Positions 45,606-54,668 of a stretch of 64,000 nucleotides of DNA are shown here, piece after piece. Every line of letters begins with the position of its first letter. The first letter of the stretch is position 1. The position numbers and the translations under genes were made by a program. This DNA comes from G965207125 sp965207125 (lineage in GTDB: Bacteria > Pseudomonadota > Alphaproteobacteria > Puniceispirillales > UBA1172), in the NCBI GenBank assembly GCA_965207125.1, contig OZ242263.1, positions 1,736,001-1,800,000 on the forward strand, written 5' to 3'. Below the pieces are notes generated by a model that saw only the letters and a program-made list of their open reading frames with translations, did no database searches and was not told where the DNA came from.

Positions 45606-46283
45606 ATGTCTTCAGATAATTTTCCTGATCAGGCTGGTATGGCCGATGAAGCGGCAAAAATGCTGCTCGATATCGAGGCGGTGCATTTGCGCCCTGATGA
45701 GCCTTTTACTTTAACCTCTGGCGCGAAAAGCCCTGTTTATATCGATTGCCGTAAGGTGATCTCTTTCCCTGAAGTGCGCTCAAAATTGATGGATTTTGGC
45801 CGGGCTATCATCACGCGGGAGTTAGGAGAGGGGGCTTTTGATTCGGTGGCTGGAGGCGAGACTGCGGGAATTCCTTTTGCCGCGTGGCTTGGCGAAAGAC
45901 TATCGGTGCCGATGGTGTATGTGCGGAAAAAGCCGAAAGGATTTGGACGGGATGCGCGAATAGAGGGCGTGGTCAACAAAGGCGATCGGGTGTTGCTGGT
46001 CGAGGACTTGGCGACGGACGGCGGCAGCAAGATCAGTTTTGTCGATGGATTGCGCGAGGCTGACGCTGAGGTCGCACATTGTTTCGTGATTTTTTTCTAT
46101 GATATTTTTCCTGAAACGCCGCAGATCTTGGATGACGCTGGTATCACGCTTCATTATTTAACCACCTGGCGGCATGTGCTGGCGGTGGCTGTGCGTGAAG
46201 GGCGTCTGTCCCCAAGCCAAATCGATGTGATTGAGCAGTATCTCGCAGCGCCAAAAGAGTGGTCAGCGCTTAGAGAAGAGTAG
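45606..46283 (+). CDS. pyrE: Orotate phosphoribosyltransferase
   Basis: A 225-residue type I PRTase that makes orotidine monophosphate. The PRPP loop is VLLVEDLATDGGSK (about residues 130-143), and FTLTSGAKSPVYIDCR and VAGGETAGIPFAAW are OPRTase signatures. GGAGATAGAG precedes the ATG. It is the last gene of the xsc-pyrC-pyrE run; pyrB, pyrD and pyrF are not in the window. Confidence 0.96.
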   Translation: MSSDNFPDQAGMADEAAKMLLDIEAVHLRPDEPFTLTSGAKSPVYIDCRKVISFPEVRSKLMDFGRAIITRELGEGAFDSVAGGETAGIPFAAWLGERLSVPMVYVRKKPKGFGRDARIEGVVNKGDRVLLVEDLATDGGSKISFVDGLREADAEVAHCFVIFFYDIFPETPQILDDAGITLHYLTTWRHVLAVAVREGRLSPSQIDVIEQYLAAPKEWSALREE

Positions 46284-46328
46284 CGTTCTTGGTGGATGCT
46301 GCCGATGGATACTAATGGCGGATGAGCA

Positions 46329-46535
46329 CTAACGCCTCAAAATGAGTCTGATCAGCAAGCCAATCACTCGCCGTATGATCATAAAGCCAAAAGGGTTTCT
46401 GAATATGAGGTTGATAAAAAAGCCGAAAAAACGCTTGATCAATCTCGTCAATGCTACGCCATAATGTCGCCAGAAAATTGCGAGGCCCCAGCCGACCGCC
46501 ATACCAAACACGGCAAAGAGAATTAATTTGATCAT
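46329..46535 (-). CDS. Small hypothetical membrane protein
   Basis: A 68-residue protein with one strong hydrophobic helix near the N-terminus (IKLILFAVFGMAVGWGLAIF) and a second, Arg- and Phe-rich amphipathic stretch toward the C-terminus. It starts 13 nt downstream of a TPR-protein gene on the same strand, so the two probably share a transcript. I recognise no family. The composition is protein-like and the overall charge is strongly positive, consistent with an inner-membrane protein. Confidence 0.5.
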   Translation of the reverse strand: MIKLILFAVFGMAVGWGLAIFWRHYGVALTRLIKRFFGFFINLIFRNPFGFMIIRRVIGLLIRLILRR

Positions 46536-46548
46536 CGCTGCTGGTCGC

Positions 46549-47130
46549 TCAAATCACGCGGCCTTTTAACTTTTTTTGCAATACAGACACGGCCCTCCGC
46601 GCGTCCGAGTTGAACGGGTTGATCGATAAAAGCCGCTCATAAATCGTTAAGGCCTCGAGTAGGTCCTCATGCCTCAGCTTAATCTGTCCCAAACCCGATA
46701 ACGCGCCAAAATGCTTCGGCTCGCGGCGTAAAACCTCGAAGATATCCCTTTCTGATCCTATGAGATTATCTTGCAGAAAACGCACGGTCGCGCGTTTGTT
46801 CCAAGCCTCGGTGTAATCAGGATTTAATGTAATCAGCGTGCTGAACATGTTTTCGGCGTCCTGCAGCTGCCCCGATCGCATGTGCAAAATACCGCGTCTC
46901 ATCATCAGTTCATCGGCAGGATTGCCGCTGGCCTCCAGCCAGCGATTCCATATCTTTTGAGTGATCTGCTTTGCTTCGTTCGGTGTTTGAACCTCTGCAA
47001 GCTGCGTGAATAATCCTTGCAATTCAACATCATTGCGACTCGATACCACCTCAGCAACCACAGCGTTCGTCATGATAATAACGCCTAATGTCGCTAACAT
47101 CGTTATGATCAATTTTCTCATTTGATCCAT
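46549..47130 (-). CDS. Periplasmic TPR-repeat protein
   Basis: A 193-residue protein with a signal peptide (about residues 1-26; the Met at residue 4 is an alternative start). The mature part has tandem TPR-like helical pairs, seen in ADELMMRRGILHMRSGQLQDAE and PDYTEAWNKRATVRFLQDN, quoted here only in part: RRGILHMRSGQLQDAENMF and EAWNKRATVRFL. It is probably an exported scaffold for protein-protein contacts. GAAGGAG lies 13 nt upstream of the first Met. Its partner is unknown. Confidence 0.8.
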   Translation of the reverse strand: MDQMRKLIITMLATLGVIIMTNAVVAEVVSSRNDVELQGLFTQLAEVQTPNEAKQITQKIWNRWLEASGNPADELMMRRGILHMRSGQLQDAENMFSTLITLNPDYTEAWNKRATVRFLQDNLIGSERDIFEVLRREPKHFGALSGLGQIKLRHEDLLEALTIYERLLSINPFNSDARRAVSVLQKKLKGRVI

Positions 47131-47190
47131 CTTAAAGGATATACTCCTTCATCCTAATCGTAATCTTGCTATCTCTAAACAAACTAAAAA

Positions 47191-48111
47191 TCATCGTAAT
47201 GCATTAAGATGCGCCGCTAGAGAATCGCCCAGCCCGGTCAGATCATACCCTCCTTCGAGTATAGATACTAGACGGCCTTCGGCGTGGGTTTCGGCAAGAT
47301 CTTTGATCATTGTGGTTACCATGCCAAAATCTTCGGCTTCCATATTGATATCTCCCAACGGGTCGGCGCGATGCGCATCAAAACCTGCTGAAATAATCAC
47401 CAACTCAGGCTTTTGCGCGGCTACTTTGGGCAACAGGTCATCGCGCCAGACGTTAAGAACGGTCTTGCCATCATCGCCCGCTGCTAGAGGAGCGTTGAAG
47501 ATATTGCCGCACCCTGTTTCATTCCTCGCACCTGTGCCGGGATAATGTGGGCTCTGATGGCTTGATGCGAAAATACATCTATGATCATCCCAGAAAACCG
47601 CTTGCGTTCCGTTGCCGTGATGAACGTCAAAATCAACCACTGCAATCCGCGAGAGGCCTAATTTTTCTATGGCGTATTTCCCCGCAATCGCCGCATTTGA
47701 GAAAAAACAAAATCCCATCGCTCGATTGGGTTCAGCGTGATGCCCTGGCGGCCGGGATGCGAGAAAAACCCGTGAGGGTGTGTCTGAGCAAGCCAATTTA
47801 ACCGCCTCGATTGCCCCGCCTGCTCCATGTAACGCCGCTGCTAACGTGCCGGGTGACATAAAGGTATCACTATCGAGCATTGCGAAACCATCCTCGGGAC
47901 TGGCTTCAATGACTCCATCTATATAGGCAGGATCATGGGCAAGCCGAAGGTCGTCTATCCCAGCCTTTGGTGCATCGATCATATCAAGATCGCCAAAATC
48001 ACGATCGATGATCGCCCGTACTGTTTTTATCCGATCGGGGCGTTCATTATGCCCATCCGGTACGAGGTGAGATGCGAAACTATCATGGCCGATTATCTTA
48101 AGATCGATCAT
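47191..48111 (-). CDS. Histone-deacetylase-family amidohydrolase
   Basis: A 306-residue zinc deacetylase of the HDAC/AcuC/acetylpolyamine amidohydrolase superfamily. RPPGHHAEPNRAMGFCFFSN carries the His-His charge relay, VVDFDVHHGNGTQ zinc ligands, and ISAGFDAHRADPLG the third ligand. NERPDRIK near the N-terminus corresponds to the usual HPERP motif. Divergent BetB-like and ureohydrolase genes make deacetylation of an acetylpolyamine or acetylated amine a plausible role, while protein deacetylation is unlikely in this context. Confidence 0.92.
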   Translation of the reverse strand: MIDLKIIGHDSFASHLVPDGHNERPDRIKTVRAIIDRDFGDLDMIDAPKAGIDDLRLAHDPAYIDGVIEASPEDGFAMLDSDTFMSPGTLAAALHGAGGAIEAVKLACSDTPSRVFLASRPPGHHAEPNRAMGFCFFSNAAIAGKYAIEKLGLSRIAVVDFDVHHGNGTQAVFWDDHRCIFASSHQSPHYPGTGARNETGCGNIFNAPLAAGDDGKTVLNVWRDDLLPKVAAQKPELVIISAGFDAHRADPLGDINMEAEDFGMVTTMIKDLAETHAEGRLVSILEGGYDLTGLGDSLAAHLNALR

Positions 48112-48114
48112 GGA

Positions 48115-48143
48115 TTGATAACCCCTATAACTTAGCTTACGAT
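48115..48143 (+). promoter_or_regulatory. Promoter candidate for betB-like gene
   Basis: TTGATA (48115-48120, 5 of 6), a 17-nt spacer and TACGAT (48138-48143, 4 of 6) lie 30 nt before the chosen start at 48173, in the short divergent region shared with the HDAC-family gene. Confidence 0.45.
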
Positions 48144-48172
48144 GATAGCCTTAACTGGAGAGGATGGCAAGC

Positions 48173-49615
48173 ATGGCCTCAATTGATACTATAAAAAGTT
48201 ATGTTAATGGTGCGTCCCTGAGTGGTGGGGGTGATTTAATAGACAAGATCTATCCCGCCACTGGTGAGGTGATCGCACGTGTGGAATGCGCGAGCGAATC
48301 TATGCTCGATCAGGCGGTCGCGCAGGCTGCTGAGGCGCAACAAAAATGGGCGTTGCGGTCGGTGCAGGAACGAGGGCAGATAATGCTTCGGGTTGCCCAC
48401 GCTTTACGCGAAGCCAATGACGAGCTGTCTAAACTCGAGGTGCTCGATGTTGGCAAGGTCTATAGCGATACAGCTTCAATTGACGTGCCTGCTGGTGCGG
48501 ATACTCTGGAGTTTTTCGCGGCCGCGATCATGACGCACACCGGTGTTCAATACCAATGGCCTGGCGCTATCGGGTATTCGCGCCGGGTACCGCTGGGCGT
48601 CTGTGCTGGTATTGGCGCGTGGAATTTCCCTACCATGATCGCCTTATGGAAATGCGCACCAGCGATCGCGATGGGGAACGCTTTTATCCTCAAGCCCTCT
48701 GAGATGACTCCTATTGTTTCAACGCGAATCGTGGAGATTATGGAAGAAGCTGGCTTGCCTAAAGGCCTCATGAATATCATCCATGGCGACCATCGCGTCG
48801 GACAAGCGATTTGTCGTCATCCGAAAATCGCGAAAGTCTCACTGACTGGTGGGGTAGATACCGGACGATTGATCATGGGGCAATCGGCGGATAGTCTTAA
48901 GCGCGTTACCCTTGAACTCGGCGGCAAAGCCCCCTTGATCATTTTCGATGACGCTGATCTCGATAAAGCTGCTGAAATTGCCTTGAGCGCTAATTTTTAT
49001 ACAGCGGGCGAGGTTTGCTCTAACGCGACTCGGGTTTTTGTTCATCGTGCGATAGCTGATCGCTTGATCTCATTGATGGTCGAGAAGGCGAATGCACTCA
49101 AAGTTGGCGATCCGATGGCTGAGGATATTGATATTGGTGCATTGATTTCAGAACCGCATCTTCAAAAAGTGCTTGGCTATGTTAAAAAAGGCGTCAGCGA
49201 AGGCGCCAAAATTGTCGCCGGCGGCAATCGGGTGCATCCTCAGGGTTTTGAAGGCGGTTATTTTATCGAGCCGACCATCCTGACCGAATGCCAAGATAAA
49301 ATGGCCGTTGTTAAGGAAGAGATTTTTGGTCCGGTGATGAGTGTCTTGATTTTTGATGATGACGATGAAGTCGTCCGCCGTGCGAACTCTACCTCCTATG
49401 GGCTTGGAGCGGGTTTGGTCACAAGTGATCTGACGCGCGCGCATCTTATCTCCGACCGACTAGAAGCGGGTAATGTTTGGGTGAATTGCTATAATCTGAT
49501 TCCGCCAGAATTGCCTTTCGGCGGGGTTAAGCAATCAGGTTTTGGGCGCGAGTCGTCATTATTTGCACTTGAAGCATATAGCGATATTAAGGCAACTTAC
49601 ATCGCTCTTGACTAG
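48173..49615 (+). CDS. betB: Betaine-aldehyde / aminoaldehyde dehydrogenase
   Basis: A 480-residue NAD-dependent aldehyde dehydrogenase. VPLGVCAGIGAWNFPTMIAL is the BetB-type N-terminal signature, LELGGKAPLIIFDDAD the Glu general base and AGEVCSNATR the catalytic Cys. The ATG at 48173 is preferred over 48164, because the GGAGAGG Shine-Dalgarno then has a normal 9-nt spacing. Sequence suggests betaine aldehyde, but the ureohydrolase 13 nt downstream and the divergent deacetylase suggest an aminoaldehyde or guanidinoaldehyde. No betA or choline transporter is here. Confidence 0.9.
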   Translation: MASIDTIKSYVNGASLSGGGDLIDKIYPATGEVIARVECASESMLDQAVAQAAEAQQKWALRSVQERGQIMLRVAHALREANDELSKLEVLDVGKVYSDTASIDVPAGADTLEFFAAAIMTHTGVQYQWPGAIGYSRRVPLGVCAGIGAWNFPTMIALWKCAPAIAMGNAFILKPSEMTPIVSTRIVEIMEEAGLPKGLMNIIHGDHRVGQAICRHPKIAKVSLTGGVDTGRLIMGQSADSLKRVTLELGGKAPLIIFDDADLDKAAEIALSANFYTAGEVCSNATRVFVHRAIADRLISLMVEKANALKVGDPMAEDIDIGALISEPHLQKVLGYVKKGVSEGAKIVAGGNRVHPQGFEGGYFIEPTILTECQDKMAVVKEEIFGPVMSVLIFDDDDEVVRRANSTSYGLGAGLVTSDLTRAHLISDRLEAGNVWVNCYNLIPPELPFGGVKQSGFGRESSLFALEAYSDIKATYIALD

Positions 49616-49628
49616 ATAGGAGGGGACT

Positions 49629-50603
49629 ATGAAAAACGATCCTTTTTTTGAACCCATTTCTGGAGCGAAATTGCCTCGTTTCGCTGGCGTTCCAAGCTTT
49701 ATGCGGCTACCAATTGTCGACACCCAACACCCGCGAATCGGTGATGTTGATATCGGCTTGATCGGCGTGCCGTGGGATGGTGGAACAACCAACCGGCCGG
49801 GCGCAAGGCACGGGCCTAGACAGTTGCGCGATCTTTCCACCATGATCAGAGCAACGCATCCGGTCTCAAATATCGCACCCTTTAAATTGCTTAATTGTGC
49901 TGATATGGGCGATTGTCCGATTAACCCTGCTGACCTTAATGACACGCTCGATCGGGTCACCAGCATGTATCAGGATATCAAAAAGAGGGGAATTACCCCG
50001 ATGACTGTTGGGGGCGATCATCTTGTGTCTCTGCCGGTCTTGCGCGGCCTCGCGTCTGACGGACCGCTTGGTATGATTCACTTTGATGCACATACCGATT
50101 TGTTCGATAGCTATTTTGACGGCTTCAAATACACGCATGGAACGCCTTTCCGCCGCGCGATTGAAGAAGGGGTGCTCGACCCAAAACGTGTTGTTCAGAT
50201 CGGGATTCGCGGCACGATGTATGATGGCGAGGATATCGAATGGGGGCGCTCCAAGGGTGTTAAAATCATCACGATGGATGAATTCGCCGATCGTAGCATT
50301 GCTGATGTAATGGCTGAGGCGCGGGGTATTGTTGGCAATCAGCAAACCTATGTTAGTTTTGATATCGATTGTATCGATCCTGCTTTTGCGCCAGGGACGG
50401 GAACCCCCGAAATCGGAGGTTTTACCACAAGAGAGGCCCAGCTGTTGGTAAGGCAACTGCGTGGGCTTAATCTGATTGGCGCCGATCTTGTTGAGGTCTC
50501 ACCGCCTTTTGATGAAAGTGGTAATACCGCGTGGGTTGGTGTTTCCATCATCTTTGAATTACTGTGCATGCTCGCGGATTCCATCGATAAACGCTCTCAA
50601 TGA
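49629..50603 (+). CDS. Ureohydrolase (agmatinase / guanidinobutyrase family)
   Basis: A second arginase-fold enzyme in the window, 324 residues. Metal ligands are in GGDHLVSLPVLRG, HFDAHTDLFD and SFDIDCIDPAFAPGTGTPE. FMRLPIVDTQHP near the N-terminus is typical of guanidino-acid hydrolases such as GbuA and GpuA rather than biosynthetic SpeB. Strong AGGAGG precedes the ATG. It is in an operon with an aldehyde dehydrogenase, as expected if guanidinobutyraldehyde is first oxidised and the acid then hydrolysed to GABA and urea. Specificity is inferred. Confidence 0.9.
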   Translation: MKNDPFFEPISGAKLPRFAGVPSFMRLPIVDTQHPRIGDVDIGLIGVPWDGGTTNRPGARHGPRQLRDLSTMIRATHPVSNIAPFKLLNCADMGDCPINPADLNDTLDRVTSMYQDIKKRGITPMTVGGDHLVSLPVLRGLASDGPLGMIHFDAHTDLFDSYFDGFKYTHGTPFRRAIEEGVLDPKRVVQIGIRGTMYDGEDIEWGRSKGVKIITMDEFADRSIADVMAEARGIVGNQQTYVSFDIDCIDPAFAPGTGTPEIGGFTTREAQLLVRQLRGLNLIGADLVEVSPPFDESGNTAWVGVSIIFELLCMLADSIDKRSQ

Positions 50604-50612
50604 TCACCTTGG

Positions 50613-51119
50613 ATGATTGACACTTCAGCAACGCGCCGTGTCCGTGATTGCCTTACCGAGGCGGGGTTGACGGACAGGACCCTTGAGTTGAGTGAGACTT
50701 CGCGGAGTGCCATCGAGGCGGCGGCTGCGCTTGGCGTTGCTGTGGGCGCGATTGTCAAAACACTGATTTTCACCATCACGGCTGGGGATAGTGGTGAGGT
50801 TGTTCCGGTGGTGGCGTTGGTGAGTGGCGATATGCGGTGCGATGTTAACGCTTTATCATCCCTTGCGGGGATTGATGGACACGCCTCGCGCCCTGATGCC
50901 GATTACGTCAAAAAGATTACGGGATATTCTATTGGTGCGGTGTCACCTGCAGGACTTGAGCACGGTCTGGTCGTGCTTATTGATCAGAATCTTGGACGTT
51001 TTGAGCGCATCTGGGCTTCGGCTGGACATACGCATCTGGTGATGGGGGTTACTTTGGCTGAATTGCAGGCTTTGACGTCTGGACGGATAACCGACGGGTT
51101 AGTGATGGCTGAGGGCTAA
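50613..51119 (+). CDS. YbaK/ProX-family aminoacyl-tRNA editing protein
   Basis: A 168-residue YbaK-fold protein. GVAVGAIVKTLIFTI contains the conserved Lys of the editing site, and TGYSIGAVSPAGLEHGLVVLID the conserved Gly-rich GxxxP loop. Members deacylate mischarged tRNA-Pro or related tRNAs. It starts 9 nt after the ureohydrolase stop and overlaps the convergent pckA 3' end by 4 nt. An amino-acid-specific assignment is not possible from sequence alone. Confidence 0.85.
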   Translation: MIDTSATRRVRDCLTEAGLTDRTLELSETSRSAIEAAAALGVAVGAIVKTLIFTITAGDSGEVVPVVALVSGDMRCDVNALSSLAGIDGHASRPDADYVKKITGYSIGAVSPAGLEHGLVVLIDQNLGRFERIWASAGHTHLVMGVTLAELQALTSGRITDGLVMAEG

Positions 51120-52722
51120 TCTAGTTTAGGGCCTGCGGCGATGAGTTTTTTACCAAGCGGGGTATCGGTAAAATTCTTAAAATTATTGATGAATTCTGCG
51201 GCGAGGGTTTGGGCTTGTTTGCGCCATTCGCTTTCATCATCATAGCTGGTGCGTGGGTCTAGGATCGCCGCATCAATTCCCGGCAGTTCAGTTGGCGTCA
51301 AGAGATTAAAAATGGGCAAAGTTTCCATTGGTTGATTATCAATCTCACCGTTCAAAATTGCTTTGATAATCCTGCGGGTGTCTTTGAGCGATATTCTTTC
51401 GTGGCGTCCGTTCCAGCCGGTGTTGACAAGATAGACTCGTGCGTTGGTCGTGCTCACACGCTGGTTGAGAATATCCGCATAGACCGATGGGTGAAGGGTC
51501 AAGAAAGCCTCACCGAAACACGCGGAAAACGTTGGTGTGGATTGGCTTAAACCGCGTTCCGTCCCTGCAATCTTGGCTGTGAATCCCGATAAAAAGTGAT
51601 ATTGCATCTGGTCATGATCGAGCAAACTGACTGGCGGAAAAACCCCAAAAGCATCAGCGGTCAGAAAAATGATCCGCTCGGGATGTCCGCCACGTGAGAT
51701 CGGCTTAACGCGGTTTTTGATGTGGTCTATCGGGTATGACACACGGGCGTTGGTGGTGAGGGATACGTCATCAAAGTCAATCTGGCCTGATGGATCGACA
51801 ACCACATTTTCCAATAACGCATCGCGTGTGATAGCTGCGTAAATCTCAGGTTCTTTTTCGGGCTCAAGCCCTGCGGTCTTGGCGTAGCAACCGCCTTCAA
51901 AATTAAAGACCCCGCTATCATCCCAGCCATGCTCATCATCGCCAATCAGTAATCTGTCAGGGGTGGCGGATAAGGTGGTTTTGCCCGTGCCGGACAGTCC
52001 GAAAAACAATGCCGTGTCGCCGTCTTGCCCCATATTTGCTGAGCAATGCATCGAGGCGATTCCGCGTTGGGGCAATAGGTAATTCATCAGGGCGAACATT
52101 CCCTTTTTCATCTCGCCGCCATACCAAGTGCCCCCGATCACCTGCATGTTTTCGGTGAAGTTAAAGGCGATGAATGTCTCTGAGTTTAAACCGTCCTTTT
52201 TGTAATCTGTATAGAGGGCTTTGGAGGCGTTGATCACTGTGAAATCAGGCGTGAAATCGGCCATCTCGGCATCACTTGGGCGGATGAACATATTGGTAAC
52301 GAAATGCGCCTGCCATGCTACTTCCGTGATAAAACGCACAGCAAGCCTAGTATCATGATTAGCCCCGCAAAAAGCATCAACAATATAAAGCCGCTTGCCG
52401 CTTAACTGGTCCGTTGCTGTTTTCTTAAGTTTTGTCCACACCTCAGGGTAATCGGCTTGTTATCGTTCTTGAATGCGCCGGTCCACCAGACCGTGTTTTC
52501 GGTCACCGCATCGAGGGTGATGTATTTATCCTTGGGTGAGCGCCCGGTATATTCGCCTGTCAGAACATTAACCGCGCCCAATTCGGTTACAACCCCGCAG
52601 CTTAGGGTATCAAGGCCGGGGGCGGTTTCGTGATCAAAGAGAATTTGGTAATCAGGGTTATGAAAAATTTCAATTGTGGTTTTAATACCGACAGATTCAA
52701 GGTATGAGCGTAGGTGGTTCAT
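51116..52722 (-). CDS. pckA: Phosphoenolpyruvate carboxykinase (ATP), frameshifted
   Basis: Makes PEP from oxaloacetate and ATP, the entry to gluconeogenesis. Residues 1-93 lie in one frame, opening MNHLRSYLE and including TGRSPKDKYI and ENTVWWTG. The rest lies in another, including GLSGTGKTTLSATP (P-loop), DDEHGWDDSG and NFEGGCYAKT. Adding one C to the CCC run at 52446-52448 (minus strand) restores KPITPEVWTKLKK and a normal 535-residue protein. The deletion is either a consensus error or a real frameshift. The start is 137 nt from the divergent HD gene. Confidence 0.93.
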
Positions 52723-52860
52723 AATGATGCTTTATTTTCAATGGAAATTGGGAGTAACGTTGCTTGCCCAATATAGATAAAGTTTTCGTCTTATGTAAAG
52801 CCGTTTTGCTATTGTCAGTCTAGAGTGATTGGGATTACGATAAGAAATGAAAGCATCATT
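52723..52860. repeat. Inverted leader repeat in the pckA/HD divergent region
   Basis: AATGATGCTTT at 52723-52733 is the exact reverse complement of AAAGCATCATT at 52850-52860. Extended to 17 bp (52723-52739 and 52844-52860), 15 positions match. Both divergent transcripts therefore carry the same element, ending at the pckA start codon on one side and near the HD start on the other. It could be an RNA-level or DNA-level regulatory element. The intervening 110 nt hold the promoters but I see no clear hexamers. Confidence 0.5.
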
Positions 52861-52880
52861 TGGAATTGAAAGGGATGGGG

Positions 52881-53497
52881 ATGACTAAAGCGAATCAGGT
52901 CTCATTCATTCACATGGTTGATGGGACTTACGAAGATTACCGCCTGCTTCACGACTTAGAAGAGGGATATCTTGACAACACCGCTGAGCGAATTTTGAAG
53001 CAGATGGCGGCTCTTGGCCACGAATCGCTATCAGGCTATAAAATCAACCGCCTTGAGCATGGTCTGCAATCCGCCGCCCGCGCTGAAAAAGATGGAGCTG
53101 ATATAGACTGGATTGTCGCGGCTTTGTTGCATGATATCGGTGATGGACTCTCGCCACAGAATCACGATCGCATGGCGGCTGAGATTATAAGACCCTTTGT
53201 TCGTGAAGAGGTGTCATGGGTAGTCGAGAAACACGGAATCTTCCAGATGAAGTATTACGGGCATCATTACGGCTGGGATCCTGACAGCCGCGATGAGTAT
53301 AAAGATCACCCTTACTGGCAAAGCTGTGCTGATTTCTGTGAGCGCTGGGATCAGATGTCGTTTGAATCCCGATTATCCGTTTTCACCGCTTGAGCATTTT
53401 GCGCCGATGGTGCGTGAGGTATTCGCGCGCAAAGCATGGGATGAAGCGCACACCACAACCCGGAGTTGTGACCGGGTTACCGCCAAACCGTCATTAA
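52881..53497 (+). CDS. HD-domain protein, PhnZ/MIOX-like ligand set, frameshifted
   Basis: An HD-fold protein of about 204 residues after repair. Candidate metal ligands in order are His in NRLEHGLQ, His-Asp in LLHDIGDG, His in NHDRMAAEI, His in VEKHGIFQ and Asp in CERWDQMSF. This six-ligand set matches diiron HD oxygenases such as PhnZ and MIOX as well as some phosphohydrolases. Removing one A at 53365-53366 restores SFDPDYPFSPLEHF; removing one C at 53453-53454 gives a stop at 53497. ATG 52881 is preferred to upstream TTG 52860. Oxygenase activity is inferred. Confidence 0.75.
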
Positions 53498-53511
53498 CGG
53501 GCCCGCCTATC

Positions 53512-53580
53512 ATGCCATCCTCATCGCCCCCTTCGTCGTCATCCTCATTGCCTCCCTCGTTACCCCCCTCGTTATCCCCT
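53512..53580 (+). repeat. Low-complexity C/T-rich tract before fbp
   Basis: This 69-nt stretch consists of TCATCG/CCTCC-type simple sequence and, if translated in the fbp frame, gives a Ser/Pro-only segment from ATG 53512 to ATG 53581. It has no FBPase homology, so the second ATG is the better start. A related (CCT)5 run lies at the tkt start (54681-54696 area). Confidence 0.5.
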
Positions 53581-54584
53581 ATGACGGTCCTCGGTGATTT
53601 TCTTGATCAGATTTGTCTCTCGCATCAGGTGAGTGCCGATGAGATTGCAATCATAAAACAGCTGGCCGAGGCGGCAAAATCCATCACCGAGGTGATCAAA
53701 CATAACGGTATCCAATCTGATCTAGGCGAGGATGTTGGGGCTGAGAACGCTGATGGCGACGTGCAAAAGGCACTGGATGTGCTGGCTGAGGAAATAATCA
53801 TTGAGCGTTTACGCAAAACGTCTGTCGCTTATGTTTTGTCTGAAGAACGCGAGGAGGCCTTGCCTTTTCGTGATGCTGATGAGCTGTTCAAGGGTGCCTA
53901 TTAGCGATATTATCGTGGCGATCGATCCTATGGATGGCTCATCAAACATCGATGTCAATGTTACGGTGGGGACGATTTTCTCGCTGATGCCGATGATGGG
54001 AACGGAGCCCAAACCATGCCGAGGCCGCGATCAGCATGCGAGCGGCTTTTTTACCTATGGACCGCAAACTACGCTTATTCTTGGATTCGCTCGATATGAG
54101 AACCTATGCCGTTTTGTCTTGGATCCCGACCGACTTGAGTTTGTCTCTATTGGCGGGACGGTGAGAATCCCTGAGGAAACTAATGAGTATGCCATTAACG
54201 CCGCTTACGCTGCGCATTGGCATAAGCCGATCACGGCATGGATGGAGAAGGTGCTTGTGGGTAGCGAGGGCGGATTTGCTAAAAACTATCGAATGCGCTG
54301 GGTTGGCTCACTGGTCGCTGATGCGTGGCGCATTTTTCAGCGTGGTGGTATTTTTCTTTATCCCGCCGATCGCCGCAAAGGCTATGAGCATGGGCGTTTA
54401 CGCTTGGTGTATGAAGCTAATCCCATTGCGCTACTGGCCGAAAAAGCGGGGGGCATGGCAACCGATGGCAAGGATCGTATTTTGGATATCGAGCCGCAAT
54501 CGCTCCACCAGGCGTGTGCCACTGATTTTCGGTGCGCGTGAGGAAGTAATGAGAATTGCTGAAAACCATGCTGAGAATCGCTGA
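53581..54584 (+). CDS. fbp: Fructose-1,6-bisphosphatase class I, twice frameshifted
   Basis: Hydrolyses fructose-1,6-bisphosphate in gluconeogenesis or the Calvin cycle. Three frames together give one protein of about 333 residues: residues 1 to about 105 from 53581, then ISDIIVAIDPMDGSSNIDVN with the metal site, then RVPLIFGAREEVMRI at the C-terminus. Removing one C at 53897-53898 joins the first two parts, and removing one G at 54511-54512 joins the last two. Both are homopolymer changes. The start at 53581 omits a Ser/Pro low-complexity stretch. Function depends on whether the frameshifts are real. Confidence 0.9.
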
Positions 54585-54668
54585 TCGGATGTTGAAGCTT
54601 TGATTGCGACTTGCTAAAACTCTTATCTAATGTTCCACAACGCCTCTAGCCCCCTAAGGTGATATTCC

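Noticed and set aside
49866..50456. 196-residue minus-strand ORF opposite the second ureohydrolase
   Set aside because: Antisense shadow of a gene with all metal-binding motifs intact.
53512..53580. Ser/Pro-rich N-terminal extension of FBPase as a real domain
   Set aside because: The C/T-rich repeat has no homology, and the ATG at 53581 gives a standard-length enzyme.
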